A program made the position numbers and the translations under genes. The notes under the pieces were generated by a model. The model had not been told where the DNA came from. It saw nothing but the letters and a program-made list of their open reading frames with translations, and did no database searches. From the NCBI RefSeq assembly GCF_001877035.1, contig NZ_CP015756.1:2595001-2659000 (forward strand): a stretch of 64,000 bases of DNA, written 5' to 3'. Below are positions 45,140 to 52,866 of the stretch, piece by piece. This DNA comes from Clostridium estertheticum subsp. estertheticum (GTDB lineage: Bacteria > Bacillota > Clostridia > Clostridiales > Clostridiaceae). Positions within the stretch are counted from its first letter, which is position 1. Each line of letters begins with the position of its first letter.

Positions 45140-46510
45140 TTATTTTGACCAAATTTCTTCTGTAGTTGGAATTTTAGCATCCTTATTAAAATATCCTATT
45201 CTAGATATATTTATTAAATGAGTATACGTAAAGTTTTCTGATATTGAATTATTTCCCCAAGATCCACAACCAAGAGTTGTAGATGGATTAAACCCATTAT
45301 TAAAACTTCCTCCTGTTCCTGTTGAGGATACTTGATTAACAATTAATCTACTTATTGGTAATTCTATTCCTGCTAGTTCAATATGAGCTTTATTATTTGA
45401 ATGAATAGCTGCCGTGTGGCCTGCTCCTTCAAATAAAAGATTAGCTTTAGCTAATTCTACTCCTTCTTCAAAAGTATTGTAAGTCATTGTAATCATAATA
45501 GGGAACATTTTTTCTTTGTTAAGTACATCTAATGATCCTATTCCTTTAGTTTTTAGTATAATTACTTTAGTTGCTGCCGGAACTGTAACTCCTGCAACAT
45601 TAGCTATAAACTGAACTGATTGACCTACAAGTTTCCCATTTATTTTACCATTTGGAAACATAGCATTTCTAAATTTTTCAATGTTTTTTTCATCTTCAAT
45701 GTAATATGCTCCGTTGTTAATAAATGCCTTCATTATTTCAGCATGTTTTTCAATTGGTGCAATAATGGATTGTTCTCCAGAGCAAATGATACCATTATCA
45801 AATTTTCTTCCTGCGATAATATCTTTAGCTGCTTTATCATAATCATAATCTCTATCAATAATAGCCTGAACATTTCCTGCCCCAACTCCAAAGGCTGGTT
45901 TTCCGCTTGAATAAGCCGCCCTTACCATTCCCATTCCACCAGTAGCTACTACTACATCAACAGCAGCCATTAGCTCACCAGTTAATTCAACCGAAGGTTC
46001 TTCTATTATTTGAATCAAGTTTTCTGGTGCTCCAAGTTTTCTTAATTCATCATTCATTAGTTTAACCGTATGTGTGGAACACTTCTTAGATCTTGGATGT
46101 GGTGCAACAATAATTGAATTCCTTCCTTTTAATGCAAACATAGCATTGCACATAGGTGTAACTATTGGATTTGTAGTTGGTGTAATTGATGCTATAACTC
46201 CTTTTGGCTTAGCAACTAGTACTATTCCTTCTTTTCCTTCTTCTGATCCAATAATATCTACAGATTTTTTACCTTTTAAGCTGTTCCATATAGTTCTTGA
46301 CTTACCAATGTGCTTAGCTACTTTATCCTCATAAACTCCCATTCCTGTTTCAGTTACTGCTTCTTTTGCAAGTAACTCTGCATTATCAAATATAACTTTG
46401 CCAATTACTCTAACTAAATCATCCACCTGTTCTTGATTATAATTTGCAATACCTGCTTGAGCTTTTTTTGCCTTAGCTACCATTTCATTTATACATTCCT
46501 TATTATTCAT
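45140..46510 (-). CDS. sucD: CoA-acylating succinate semialdehyde dehydrogenase
   Basis: SucD reduces succinyl-CoA to succinate semialdehyde with NAD(P)H. The 456-residue aldehyde dehydrogenase-like protein shows KPKGVIASITPTTNPIVTP, NSIIVAPHPRSKKC, VVATGGMGMVRAAYSSGKPA and the catalytic cysteine in NGIICSGEQSI, as in CoA-acylating members of the AdhE/EutE group. The ATG at 46510 follows GAGGAGG; the frame continues to 46555 without a better start. Its neighbours 4hbD and cat1 give the C. kluyveri succinate-reduction set. Confidence 0.92.
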   Translation of the reverse strand: MNNKECINEMVAKAKKAQAGIANYNQEQVDDLVRVIGKVIFDNAELLAKEAVTETGMGVYEDKVAKHIGKSRTIWNSLKGKKSVDIIGSEEGKEGIVLVAKPKGVIASITPTTNPIVTPMCNAMFALKGRNSIIVAPHPRSKKCSTHTVKLMNDELRKLGAPENLIQIIEEPSVELTGELMAAVDVVVATGGMGMVRAAYSSGKPAFGVGAGNVQAIIDRDYDYDKAAKDIIAGRKFDNGIICSGEQSIIAPIEKHAEIMKAFINNGAYYIEDEKNIEKFRNAMFPNGKINGKLVGQSVQFIANVAGVTVPAATKVIILKTKGIGSLDVLNKEKMFPIMITMTYNTFEEGVELAKANLLFEGAGHTAAIHSNNKAHIELAGIELPISRLIVNQVSSTGTGGSFNNGFNPSTTLGCGSWGNNSISENFTYTHLINISRIGYFNKDAKIPTTEEIWSK

Positions 46511-46576
46511 TTTATTTTCCTCCTCTAAGTATTTCATGTAATCTATACTACACATATTGATTTGTAATTATTTGTA

Positions 46577-48133
46577 TTAACTTACTATTAGTTTATCATT
46601 GTTTTCGTCATTACCGAAAGTAAATTTTATAAATTTCTTTTTCATTGTACCTGTTTCCATAAACCTTATATGCCAAGATAGTGCATCGCATAATACATGA
46701 GGTGTATGCTTTCCACTACACTCTTGTGCTTTTTCAAGATATTCCAAAAGTTGTGGCCTATAATCAGGATGGGCACAATTATTAATAATTGCAAGTGCCC
46801 TTTCCTTTGGACTCTTTCCTCTTAAATCTGCAGTTCCTTGTTCTGTAACTATTACCATCACATTATGCTCTGTATGATCCACATGAGAAACTATTGGAAC
46901 TATCGTAGATATATTACCTTTTTTGGCTATAGATTCTGTTGTAAATATAGTTAGTGAAGCATTTTCAGCAAAATCACCTGAACCTCCTATTCCATTCATC
47001 ATCTTTGTACCCATAACATGAGTTGAATTAACATTACCATATATATCAACTTCTAAAGCTGTATTAATAGCGATAACTCCAAGTCTTCGAATCACTTCTG
47101 GATTATTACTTATTTCCTGTGGCCTTAATATGATTTTATCTTTTAAACTGTCTAGGTCACGTCTAAAATCTTCCATTCCAGCTGGTGAAGGGCATAATGC
47201 AGTACTTGATACCATTTTTGCTTTACCACATCTTATAAGATCAAGCATAGAATCCTGTATTACCTCTGTATAACAAGTAAGATTTTTTAATTTAGATTCA
47301 CAAAGTCCTGCGAGTACTGCATTAGCTACACTACCAACTCCTGATTGGATAGGTAGTAAATTTTCTGGAAGTCTTCTTTCCTTAACCTCATTTTCAAGAA
47401 ATTCAATTAGATTTTTTGAAATTGCTTTAGATGTTTCATCCATAGCTTTTAAAGGCCTTGTTTTATCAGGCATATTTGTCATCACAACTGCAACGATTTT
47501 TTCAAGTTTGCAAGGTATATAAGTTGTTCCAATCCTATCTCCCGTATGTGTTATCGGGATCGGTTTCCTAAAAGGAGGATTTTCCAAAGTATAAATATCT
47601 GCAATACCTTCCAATGATAATGGTTGATTCTCATTAACTTCAATTATAATTTTGTCTGCATTGGCAACGTAAGTAGCTGTATTTCCCACTGCTGTTGTGG
47701 GTATTATATTTCCCTCTTCCGTAATTCCCAACGCCTCAACAATAGCAATATTTACTTTAGGTAAAAAACCATAATTTATAAATTGAGGCATAACACTTAA
47801 ATTCATATCAATATATTCAGTAAGCCCCTTATTAATATTGTTTCTTAAACTACTGTTAGTTTGATATGGCATTCTTTTTGAAATTATACCAACTTCTGAC
47901 CAAGCTCCATCTATTTCTGCACCAACAGAAGCACCTGTATACAATGTAAGTTTCATTTTTTCACCGGTATTTTTAACTCTCTGTGCAAGAGCTAAAGGAA
48001 CGGCCTTAGGGTAACCAGATGGAGAAAAACCACTTACACCAATCACCATCCCATCCTTTACGAGGCTCGCTGCAACTTCAGCTGAAACAACTTTTTTCAT
48101 AACTTCTTGATTTCTTATTCTTTCATTTAGCAA
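46577..48133 (-). CDS. cat1: Succinyl-CoA:CoA transferase (Cat1 family)
   Basis: Cat1 moves CoA between acetyl-CoA and succinate or related acids. The 518-residue family I CoA-transferase has VIGVSGFSPSGYPKAVPLALAQ, LPIQSGVGSVANAVLAGLCES, NSTHVMGTKMMNGIGGSGDFAENA and VIVTEQGTADLRGKSPKERA. The start is a TTG at 48133 with GGAGGTG; the frame is open to 48175. It is upstream of sucD in the operon, so it would supply succinyl-CoA for SucD. Confidence 0.92.
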   Translation of the reverse strand: MLNERIRNQEVMKKVVSAEVAASLVKDGMVIGVSGFSPSGYPKAVPLALAQRVKNTGEKMKLTLYTGASVGAEIDGAWSEVGIISKRMPYQTNSSLRNNINKGLTEYIDMNLSVMPQFINYGFLPKVNIAIVEALGITEEGNIIPTTAVGNTATYVANADKIIIEVNENQPLSLEGIADIYTLENPPFRKPIPITHTGDRIGTTYIPCKLEKIVAVVMTNMPDKTRPLKAMDETSKAISKNLIEFLENEVKERRLPENLLPIQSGVGSVANAVLAGLCESKLKNLTCYTEVIQDSMLDLIRCGKAKMVSSTALCPSPAGMEDFRRDLDSLKDKIILRPQEISNNPEVIRRLGVIAINTALEVDIYGNVNSTHVMGTKMMNGIGGSGDFAENASLTIFTTESIAKKGNISTIVPIVSHVDHTEHNVMVIVTEQGTADLRGKSPKERALAIINNCAHPDYRPQLLEYLEKAQECSGKHTPHVLCDALSWHIRFMETGTMKKKFIKFTFGNDENNDKLIVS

Positions 48134-48197
48134 AATCGCACCTCCAATTTGTATTAAATGTAGAACATCTATCACAAATTATTTATTTAGTATAAAC

Positions 48198-49103
48198 TTA
48201 GTCCAAAACTACCGCCTCATAAGCTCGCTTAGATTTAAATGCAATATACGAACTCACAATAATAAATACAATTCCTATAACTACGTTTACTTTAAGCTTG
48301 TCTCCAAGCACCATTACAGCAAGTATGGTAGCTAATGCAGGCTTTATTAAAAATACCAAAGATGCAGTAACTGCTGAGGTTAATCTTATTGCTCCAAGAT
48401 AGCATATATATCCAAGCGCCTTTACAAATAAGCCCATGTAACCCAGTACTAATACTGCATGCCCATCAATTCCTTTTATAATAGGTCTTCCTGTAACCAA
48501 AAGTATTAATAGTACCATTAATGCACCAACATAGAACACTATACAATTAAATATATAACCACCGTATCGATGTATTCTAATTTTGCTTATTACCGTAAAT
48601 AGAGACCAGGCTGCAGCTGAGCCTAATGCAAGTGTTATTCCTAATAAATCAGACGTTCCACCCCCATTTATTATTTTAACCGGATTGAAAATTATAATAA
48701 CACCTATCATTCCTATAATAAGAGATGTTAATATTTTTTTATTAATCTTTTCTTTTAAAATTAAATAAGCAAATGGTACTGTGAATAGTGCATTAGAACT
48801 AAATATAACTGCTGAGGTTGAGGCTAAAGTATACTTTCCTGCAAATGACAGAAGAGCCATTGAAATAGGTATACATAATGCAGCATTCAGCGAAAAATAT
48901 CCCAAATCATTTATGCCAAGCTTTAGATTCTTACCTTTAATATCTTTTATTGCTAATGGAGTTAATAGTATAGCACCAATTAAAAATATAAAAAATGTAA
49001 TTTGAAATGAATCTAATCCTTCCTTAACCAACATTTTATTTGCAATTTCCTGAGTACTATATGCTAGTGCAGTTAGCAAGATAAACACATTACCTTTTTT
49101 CAT
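48198..49103 (-). CDS. EamA-family transporter within the 4-hydroxybutyrate operon
   Basis: The 301-residue protein has ten membrane segments in two EamA/DMT repeats (YSTQEIANKMLVKEGLDSFQ, SLFTVISKIRIHRYGGYIFN). Such proteins export or import small metabolites. Its place between cat1 and the CoA-transferase gene, in the same operon, suggests transport of succinate, 4-hydroxybutyrate, GABA or an amino-acid product; which one cannot be read. GGGGGCGGGGGGAG precedes the ATG. Confidence 0.85.
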   Translation of the reverse strand: MKKGNVFILLTALAYSTQEIANKMLVKEGLDSFQITFFIFLIGAILLTPLAIKDIKGKNLKLGINDLGYFSLNAALCIPISMALLSFAGKYTLASTSAVIFSSNALFTVPFAYLILKEKINKKILTSLIIGMIGVIIIFNPVKIINGGGTSDLLGITLALGSAAAWSLFTVISKIRIHRYGGYIFNCIVFYVGALMVLLILLVTGRPIIKGIDGHAVLVLGYMGLFVKALGYICYLGAIRLTSAVTASLVFLIKPALATILAVMVLGDKLKVNVVIGIVFIIVSSYIAFKSKRAYEAVVLD

Positions 49104-49129
49104 TTACTCCCCCCGCCCCCATAATTATT

Positions 49130-50716
49130 TTAGAACTCAGTTTTAAACCTTTTCTCCCACTCTTGAATAAGTGAAGTTCTAAAGTTTGGATGAGCAATAT
49201 TTATTAAAGCTCTAGCTCTTTCCTTTAAATTTTTACCCTTAAGTTTTGCTATCCCATATTCTGTGACTACATAATTCACATCATTTCTACCAGTAGTAAC
49301 TGCAGAACCTTCATCTAATAGTGGCACAATTTTAGAAATTTTACCTTTTGATGTAGTTGAGGCCATTGCCATAATGGATTTACCATCTTTACACATATTT
49401 GCGCCTCGTACAAAATCAACTTGACCACCGACGCCACTTATCTGTTTTAACCCTATACTTTCTGAAGCTACTTGGCCCATTAAATCTACTTGTACACAAG
49501 AATTTATGGATATCATTTTTGAATTTTTCGCAATCACTATCGGGTCATTTACATAGTCTACAGAATACATTTCAACCATTGGATTATTATTAACAAAATC
49601 ATAAAGTCTTTGAGTTCCCATAAGGAAAGTTACTACTATTTTTCCTGGATGAATTGTCTTGAGTTTATTTGTTACAACCCCCGCTTCAACCAATTCAACT
49701 ACCCCGTCTGAAATCATTTCTGAATGTATACCTAAATTTTTTTTGTCCTTTAAAAACAAAAGTACTGCATCCGGAATAGCGCCTATGCCAAGTTGAAGTG
49801 TTGAACCATCCTCTATCAAAGATGCACAATGCTCTCCAATAGCTCTCTCAACATCTCCGATTTTAGGAGGGTTAAGCTCTATTATTTGATGATTCGATTC
49901 TACAATATAATCGATTTCAGAAACATGTATAAACGAGTCTCCCATAGTTCTTGGCATTTTGTTATTAACCTCTGCAATTACTAATTTTGCACATTTTGAT
50001 GCAGGCTTTGTATAATCGTTAGATACACCAAAACTACAGTAACCATATTTATCTGGCGTCGTAACTTGAATAAGTGCTACATCCACAGGTAATTCCTCTT
50101 TAAAAAGATTTGGAGTTTCCGAAAAATAACAAGGTGTAAAATCCGCTCTTCCGGAGCTTACTGCCTCCCTTGTACTTCCTCCCACAAACAATGAGTTATG
50201 TCTAAAATGCTTTTCCATGCCAGGCTTTGCATATTCACTTTTACTCATAGCTACCATGTGTATGATTTCAACATTCTCATAAGCCTCACAATTAGATACC
50301 ATTGAAGCTAAAACCTCTATCGGCTCCCCACATGCATGTCCTATAACTACCCGGTCACCAGACTTCACTTTCGTAGCAGCTTGCTCAGCAGTAATAACTT
50401 TCGATTTATAAACATCTTCCAAATTCATGTATCCCACTCTCCCCATAGACAAAACATTTATTTTGTCTATAATCTTAAATAACTTGTTATCGTCGTTTCC
50501 ACTAGTTATATATATTTTTTCGTATTTAGCTTCAATATTATGAGTCGCACAAGCACAACTACATCCACATAAAATGATCACTATGTCGTAAAGAATTCCT
50601 TGTTTTATCGTTTCAATATTATGATCCGTACCAATATTTTCCTTTATTCTTAACATTACATCTGTTCTCTCATACGTTGGATTGCATCCTCCACAGTATT
50701 TAATTCCGATTCTCAT
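49130..50716 (-). CDS. abfT: 4-hydroxybutyrate CoA-transferase fused to an N-terminal Cys-rich domain
   Basis: Residues 97-528 form a complete AbfT/Cat2 protein very close to the copy at 36500 (KSKVITAEQAATKVKSGDRV, IEDGSTLQLGIGAIPDAVLL, GVGGQVDFVRGA). It activates 4-hydroxybutyrate as its CoA ester for AbfD. The first 96 residues are an extra domain with YCGGCNPTYERTD and CGCSCACATHN, likely a metal or Fe-S site. The ATG at 50716 overlaps the NifU-like stop by one base. A strong internal ribosome site (GGGGAGAGTGG) before the ATG at 50428 could give a second, standard-length product. Confidence 0.88.
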   Translation of the reverse strand: MRIGIKYCGGCNPTYERTDVMLRIKENIGTDHNIETIKQGILYDIVIILCGCSCACATHNIEAKYEKIYITSGNDDNKLFKIIDKINVLSMGRVGYMNLEDVYKSKVITAEQAATKVKSGDRVVIGHACGEPIEVLASMVSNCEAYENVEIIHMVAMSKSEYAKPGMEKHFRHNSLFVGGSTREAVSSGRADFTPCYFSETPNLFKEELPVDVALIQVTTPDKYGYCSFGVSNDYTKPASKCAKLVIAEVNNKMPRTMGDSFIHVSEIDYIVESNHQIIELNPPKIGDVERAIGEHCASLIEDGSTLQLGIGAIPDAVLLFLKDKKNLGIHSEMISDGVVELVEAGVVTNKLKTIHPGKIVVTFLMGTQRLYDFVNNNPMVEMYSVDYVNDPIVIAKNSKMISINSCVQVDLMGQVASESIGLKQISGVGGQVDFVRGANMCKDGKSIMAMASTTSKGKISKIVPLLDEGSAVTTGRNDVNYVVTEYGIAKLKGKNLKERARALINIAHPNFRTSLIQEWEKRFKTEF

Positions 50717-51039
50717 TATTTCCCTCTATTGCCTTCATTTAAAAATTTCCTAGCTTGTTCTAATAAATCTTGACTTACTTCATTTCTTAAAACCACCTTT
50801 TTAATTGTAGGTATTGCTTCTTTAATCGCTGCTTCAACTAAGTTTTCAACCGTATATTTTGCTGAAAAACATCCTTTGCATTGCCCCATAAGCTTAACTT
50901 CAACTATCCCATCATCGCAACTAATAAGTTCAATATTTCCATAGTGATCCGCTAGCTTAGGTCTAACATTCGACTCAAGGATCTTTTCAATTTCAGCATA
51001 CATAACTTCATTAGCAAACACTTCGTCTTTAGCAAACAT
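50716..51039 (-). CDS. NifU-like Fe-S scaffold domain protein
   Basis: The 107-residue protein has the NifU C-terminal fold signature: VRPKLADHYGNIELISCDDG, VEVKLMGQCKGCFSAKYTVENLV and a following PTIKKVVL. The C-x2-C pair can carry a transient Fe-S cluster. It lies between abfD and the Cys-rich AbfT fusion, so a role in supplying the [4Fe-4S] cluster of AbfD is inferred. The ATG at 51039 has GGAGTGACG upstream; the frame is open to 51090. Confidence 0.85.
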   Translation of the reverse strand: MFAKDEVFANEVMYAEIEKILESNVRPKLADHYGNIELISCDDGIVEVKLMGQCKGCFSAKYTVENLVEAAIKEAIPTIKKVVLRNEVSQDLLEQARKFLNEGNRGK

Positions 51040-51100
51040 TTCGTCACTCCATTCTTTTAAAAATATCTGGGAGAATTTTCTCCCACACATGTTTATAAAT

Positions 51101-52555
51101 TTATTCTTTTATCCTAGCAATAACTTTTGCTAAGGCTTTTTTACGAGGTAAATTGCCTTGTCTCGCTATCATTATTCTTTGAGCCTGTGGTGAACCTGCA
51201 CCATGCATTGATTCTGTTCTATAACCAACTGCAGCAGTTCCAAGCGCCATATTTTCAATTAACCTTAATATTCTCATTCTATTTTCTGTTGAAACTGATG
51301 CAACTCCTTTTAAATATTTTTCACAATAAGGTCCAACAATCGGATCCTTAAAATCTTTATCCGAAGGCATAGTTACCATGAGTCCTCCAGCAATATCTTC
51401 TGCAAGTCTTACTATTTCATATGGAAATCTTGTAACATTTTGCTTACAGACATTAGCAAGTAATAAATCTATTATAAAATTACCTGATTCAGTTTTATGT
51501 CCTTCTGCAGAACATGCAATTCCACAAGCATATAGTGTCTCATTTAAATGAGTCATTTCTATTAATTTATCTTTGATATGTGATACTTTGGAAGTCCCAT
51601 TATACTCTGCAGCTACAGCCGCCGCTCCAATAAGCACATCACCTACTCCAACTTTACATCCACCATAACTTTGTCTATGATATCCTGCAAATCTTTCAAC
51701 AAGCATACCCGCAAATTCAGTTTCTCCATTTAAAAATATTCTCTCATTTGGTACAAAAACATTGTCAAATATGGTTAATGCTTCTACTCCACCATAATTG
51801 TAATTTCCAACATCAATGTCTGCCCCTTCTTCACTTTTTCTTGTATCACAAGATTGACGTCCAAGAATCATAATTATTCCTTTTGTATCTGTTGGAACTG
51901 AAAATGATACTGCATAGTCCTTATCCTCTGGTCTCATAGCCTGAGTTGGCATAACTAAAACTTCATGTGAATTACATATACCAGTTTGATGAGCCTTTGC
52001 ACCACGAACAACAATACCATCAGGTCTTCTTTCAACTACGTGAAGATACATATCTGGATCTTCTTGTTTTGATGGCGATAAGCCTCTATCCCCCTTAGGA
52101 TCTGTCATTGCTCCATCAACTACTAAATCATTTTCCTGGATATATGTTAAAAACTTCACAAAATTTTCATGGTACTTTGTTCCATAGGCTTTATCAAGCT
52201 CAAAAGTGGTACTATATTCAGAGTTAAAAGCATCCATTCCAACACATCTTTGGAAACATGAAGCGGTTTTTTGTCCACACAATCTTTGCATTTTAACTTT
52301 TTTTATTAAGTCATCAGTACTTTGATGAAGAGTAGAAAATCTGTTAATCTTTTTTCCTGTAATACTTGAAGTTGTGGTCATCAAATCCTCGTATTCAGGC
52401 ATCTGTGCCAAATCATAAGTCATTTTAACTGAGTTCATTGAAGGACGAATTATTGGGTTGTCTACAACGTTATCTACTTTTTCTCCAAACATATATACTT
52501 TCAAATTCAATTTTCTAAGACTTTCTACGTATTCTTCTCCTGTCATTAATCCCAT
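51101..52555 (-). CDS. abfD: 4-hydroxybutyryl-CoA dehydratase / vinylacetyl-CoA isomerase
   Basis: AbfD dehydrates 4-hydroxybutyryl-CoA to crotonyl-CoA by a ketyl-radical mechanism with FAD and a [4Fe-4S] cluster. The 484-residue protein aligns with the C. aminobutyricum enzyme. The cluster ligands C99, C103, H292 and C299 of that enzyme fall here at C100 and C104 (KTASCFQRCVG) and H293 and C300 (GYHRQSYGGCKVG). AAAGGA precedes the ATG. It is the first gene of the operon from the sigma-54 promoter at 52612. Confidence 0.96.
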   Translation of the reverse strand: MGLMTGEEYVESLRKLNLKVYMFGEKVDNVVDNPIIRPSMNSVKMTYDLAQMPEYEDLMTTTSSITGKKINRFSTLHQSTDDLIKKVKMQRLCGQKTASCFQRCVGMDAFNSEYSTTFELDKAYGTKYHENFVKFLTYIQENDLVVDGAMTDPKGDRGLSPSKQEDPDMYLHVVERRPDGIVVRGAKAHQTGICNSHEVLVMPTQAMRPEDKDYAVSFSVPTDTKGIIMILGRQSCDTRKSEEGADIDVGNYNYGGVEALTIFDNVFVPNERIFLNGETEFAGMLVERFAGYHRQSYGGCKVGVGDVLIGAAAVAAEYNGTSKVSHIKDKLIEMTHLNETLYACGIACSAEGHKTESGNFIIDLLLANVCKQNVTRFPYEIVRLAEDIAGGLMVTMPSDKDFKDPIVGPYCEKYLKGVASVSTENRMRILRLIENMALGTAAVGYRTESMHGAGSPQAQRIMIARQGNLPRKKALAKVIARIKE

Positions 52556-52611
52556 TATAAATCATTCCTTTCATAATTGTGTTTTTTATATTACTTTACG
52601 TTTATATACTT

Positions 52612-52627
52612 AGCAATACTCATGCCA
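52612..52627 (-). promoter_or_regulatory. Sigma-54 promoter of the abfD operon
   Basis: The reverse strand reads TGGCATGAGTATTGCT, with GG and GC ten bases apart, differing by one base from the permease promoter. It lies 57 bases upstream of the abfD start. Confidence 0.9.
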
Positions 52628-52743
52628 AAGTTATTATTTTCCTTTTTTTGTGAGATATTTATGTTTTAATCTAGATTCATGCTTTTGTTGATAAAACTAA
52701 TACACTATTATTATTCTTTTTAAAACAGGAGTTGTAAAAAAAT

Positions 52744-52773
52744 AAGATATGTTTCATAAATAAAACACATCTT
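52744..52773. promoter_or_regulatory. Conserved 30-base inverted repeat upstream of the abfD promoter
   Basis: Arms AAGATATGT and ACACATCTT enclose a 12-base spacer that contains TTCATAAA. It is the counterpart of 43721-43750, with spacing of 116 bases to its promoter against 111 there. Confidence 0.55.
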
Positions 52774-52849
52774 AAAATTAAAATTGCATAAGTTCATAAA
52801 CATTCGCATTATATAAGCATTTTTACTCCATTTATCAGTCATGCATTTT

Positions 52850-52863
52850 TGGAACATGTTTCA
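52850..52863. promoter_or_regulatory. Enhancer-like palindrome upstream of the abfD promoter
   Basis: TGGAACATGTTTCA matches the permease-region palindrome with one change. It lies about 225 bases before the sigma-54 promoter and just beyond the stop of the enhancer-binding protein gene. Confidence 0.65.
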
Positions 52864-52866
52864 TTT

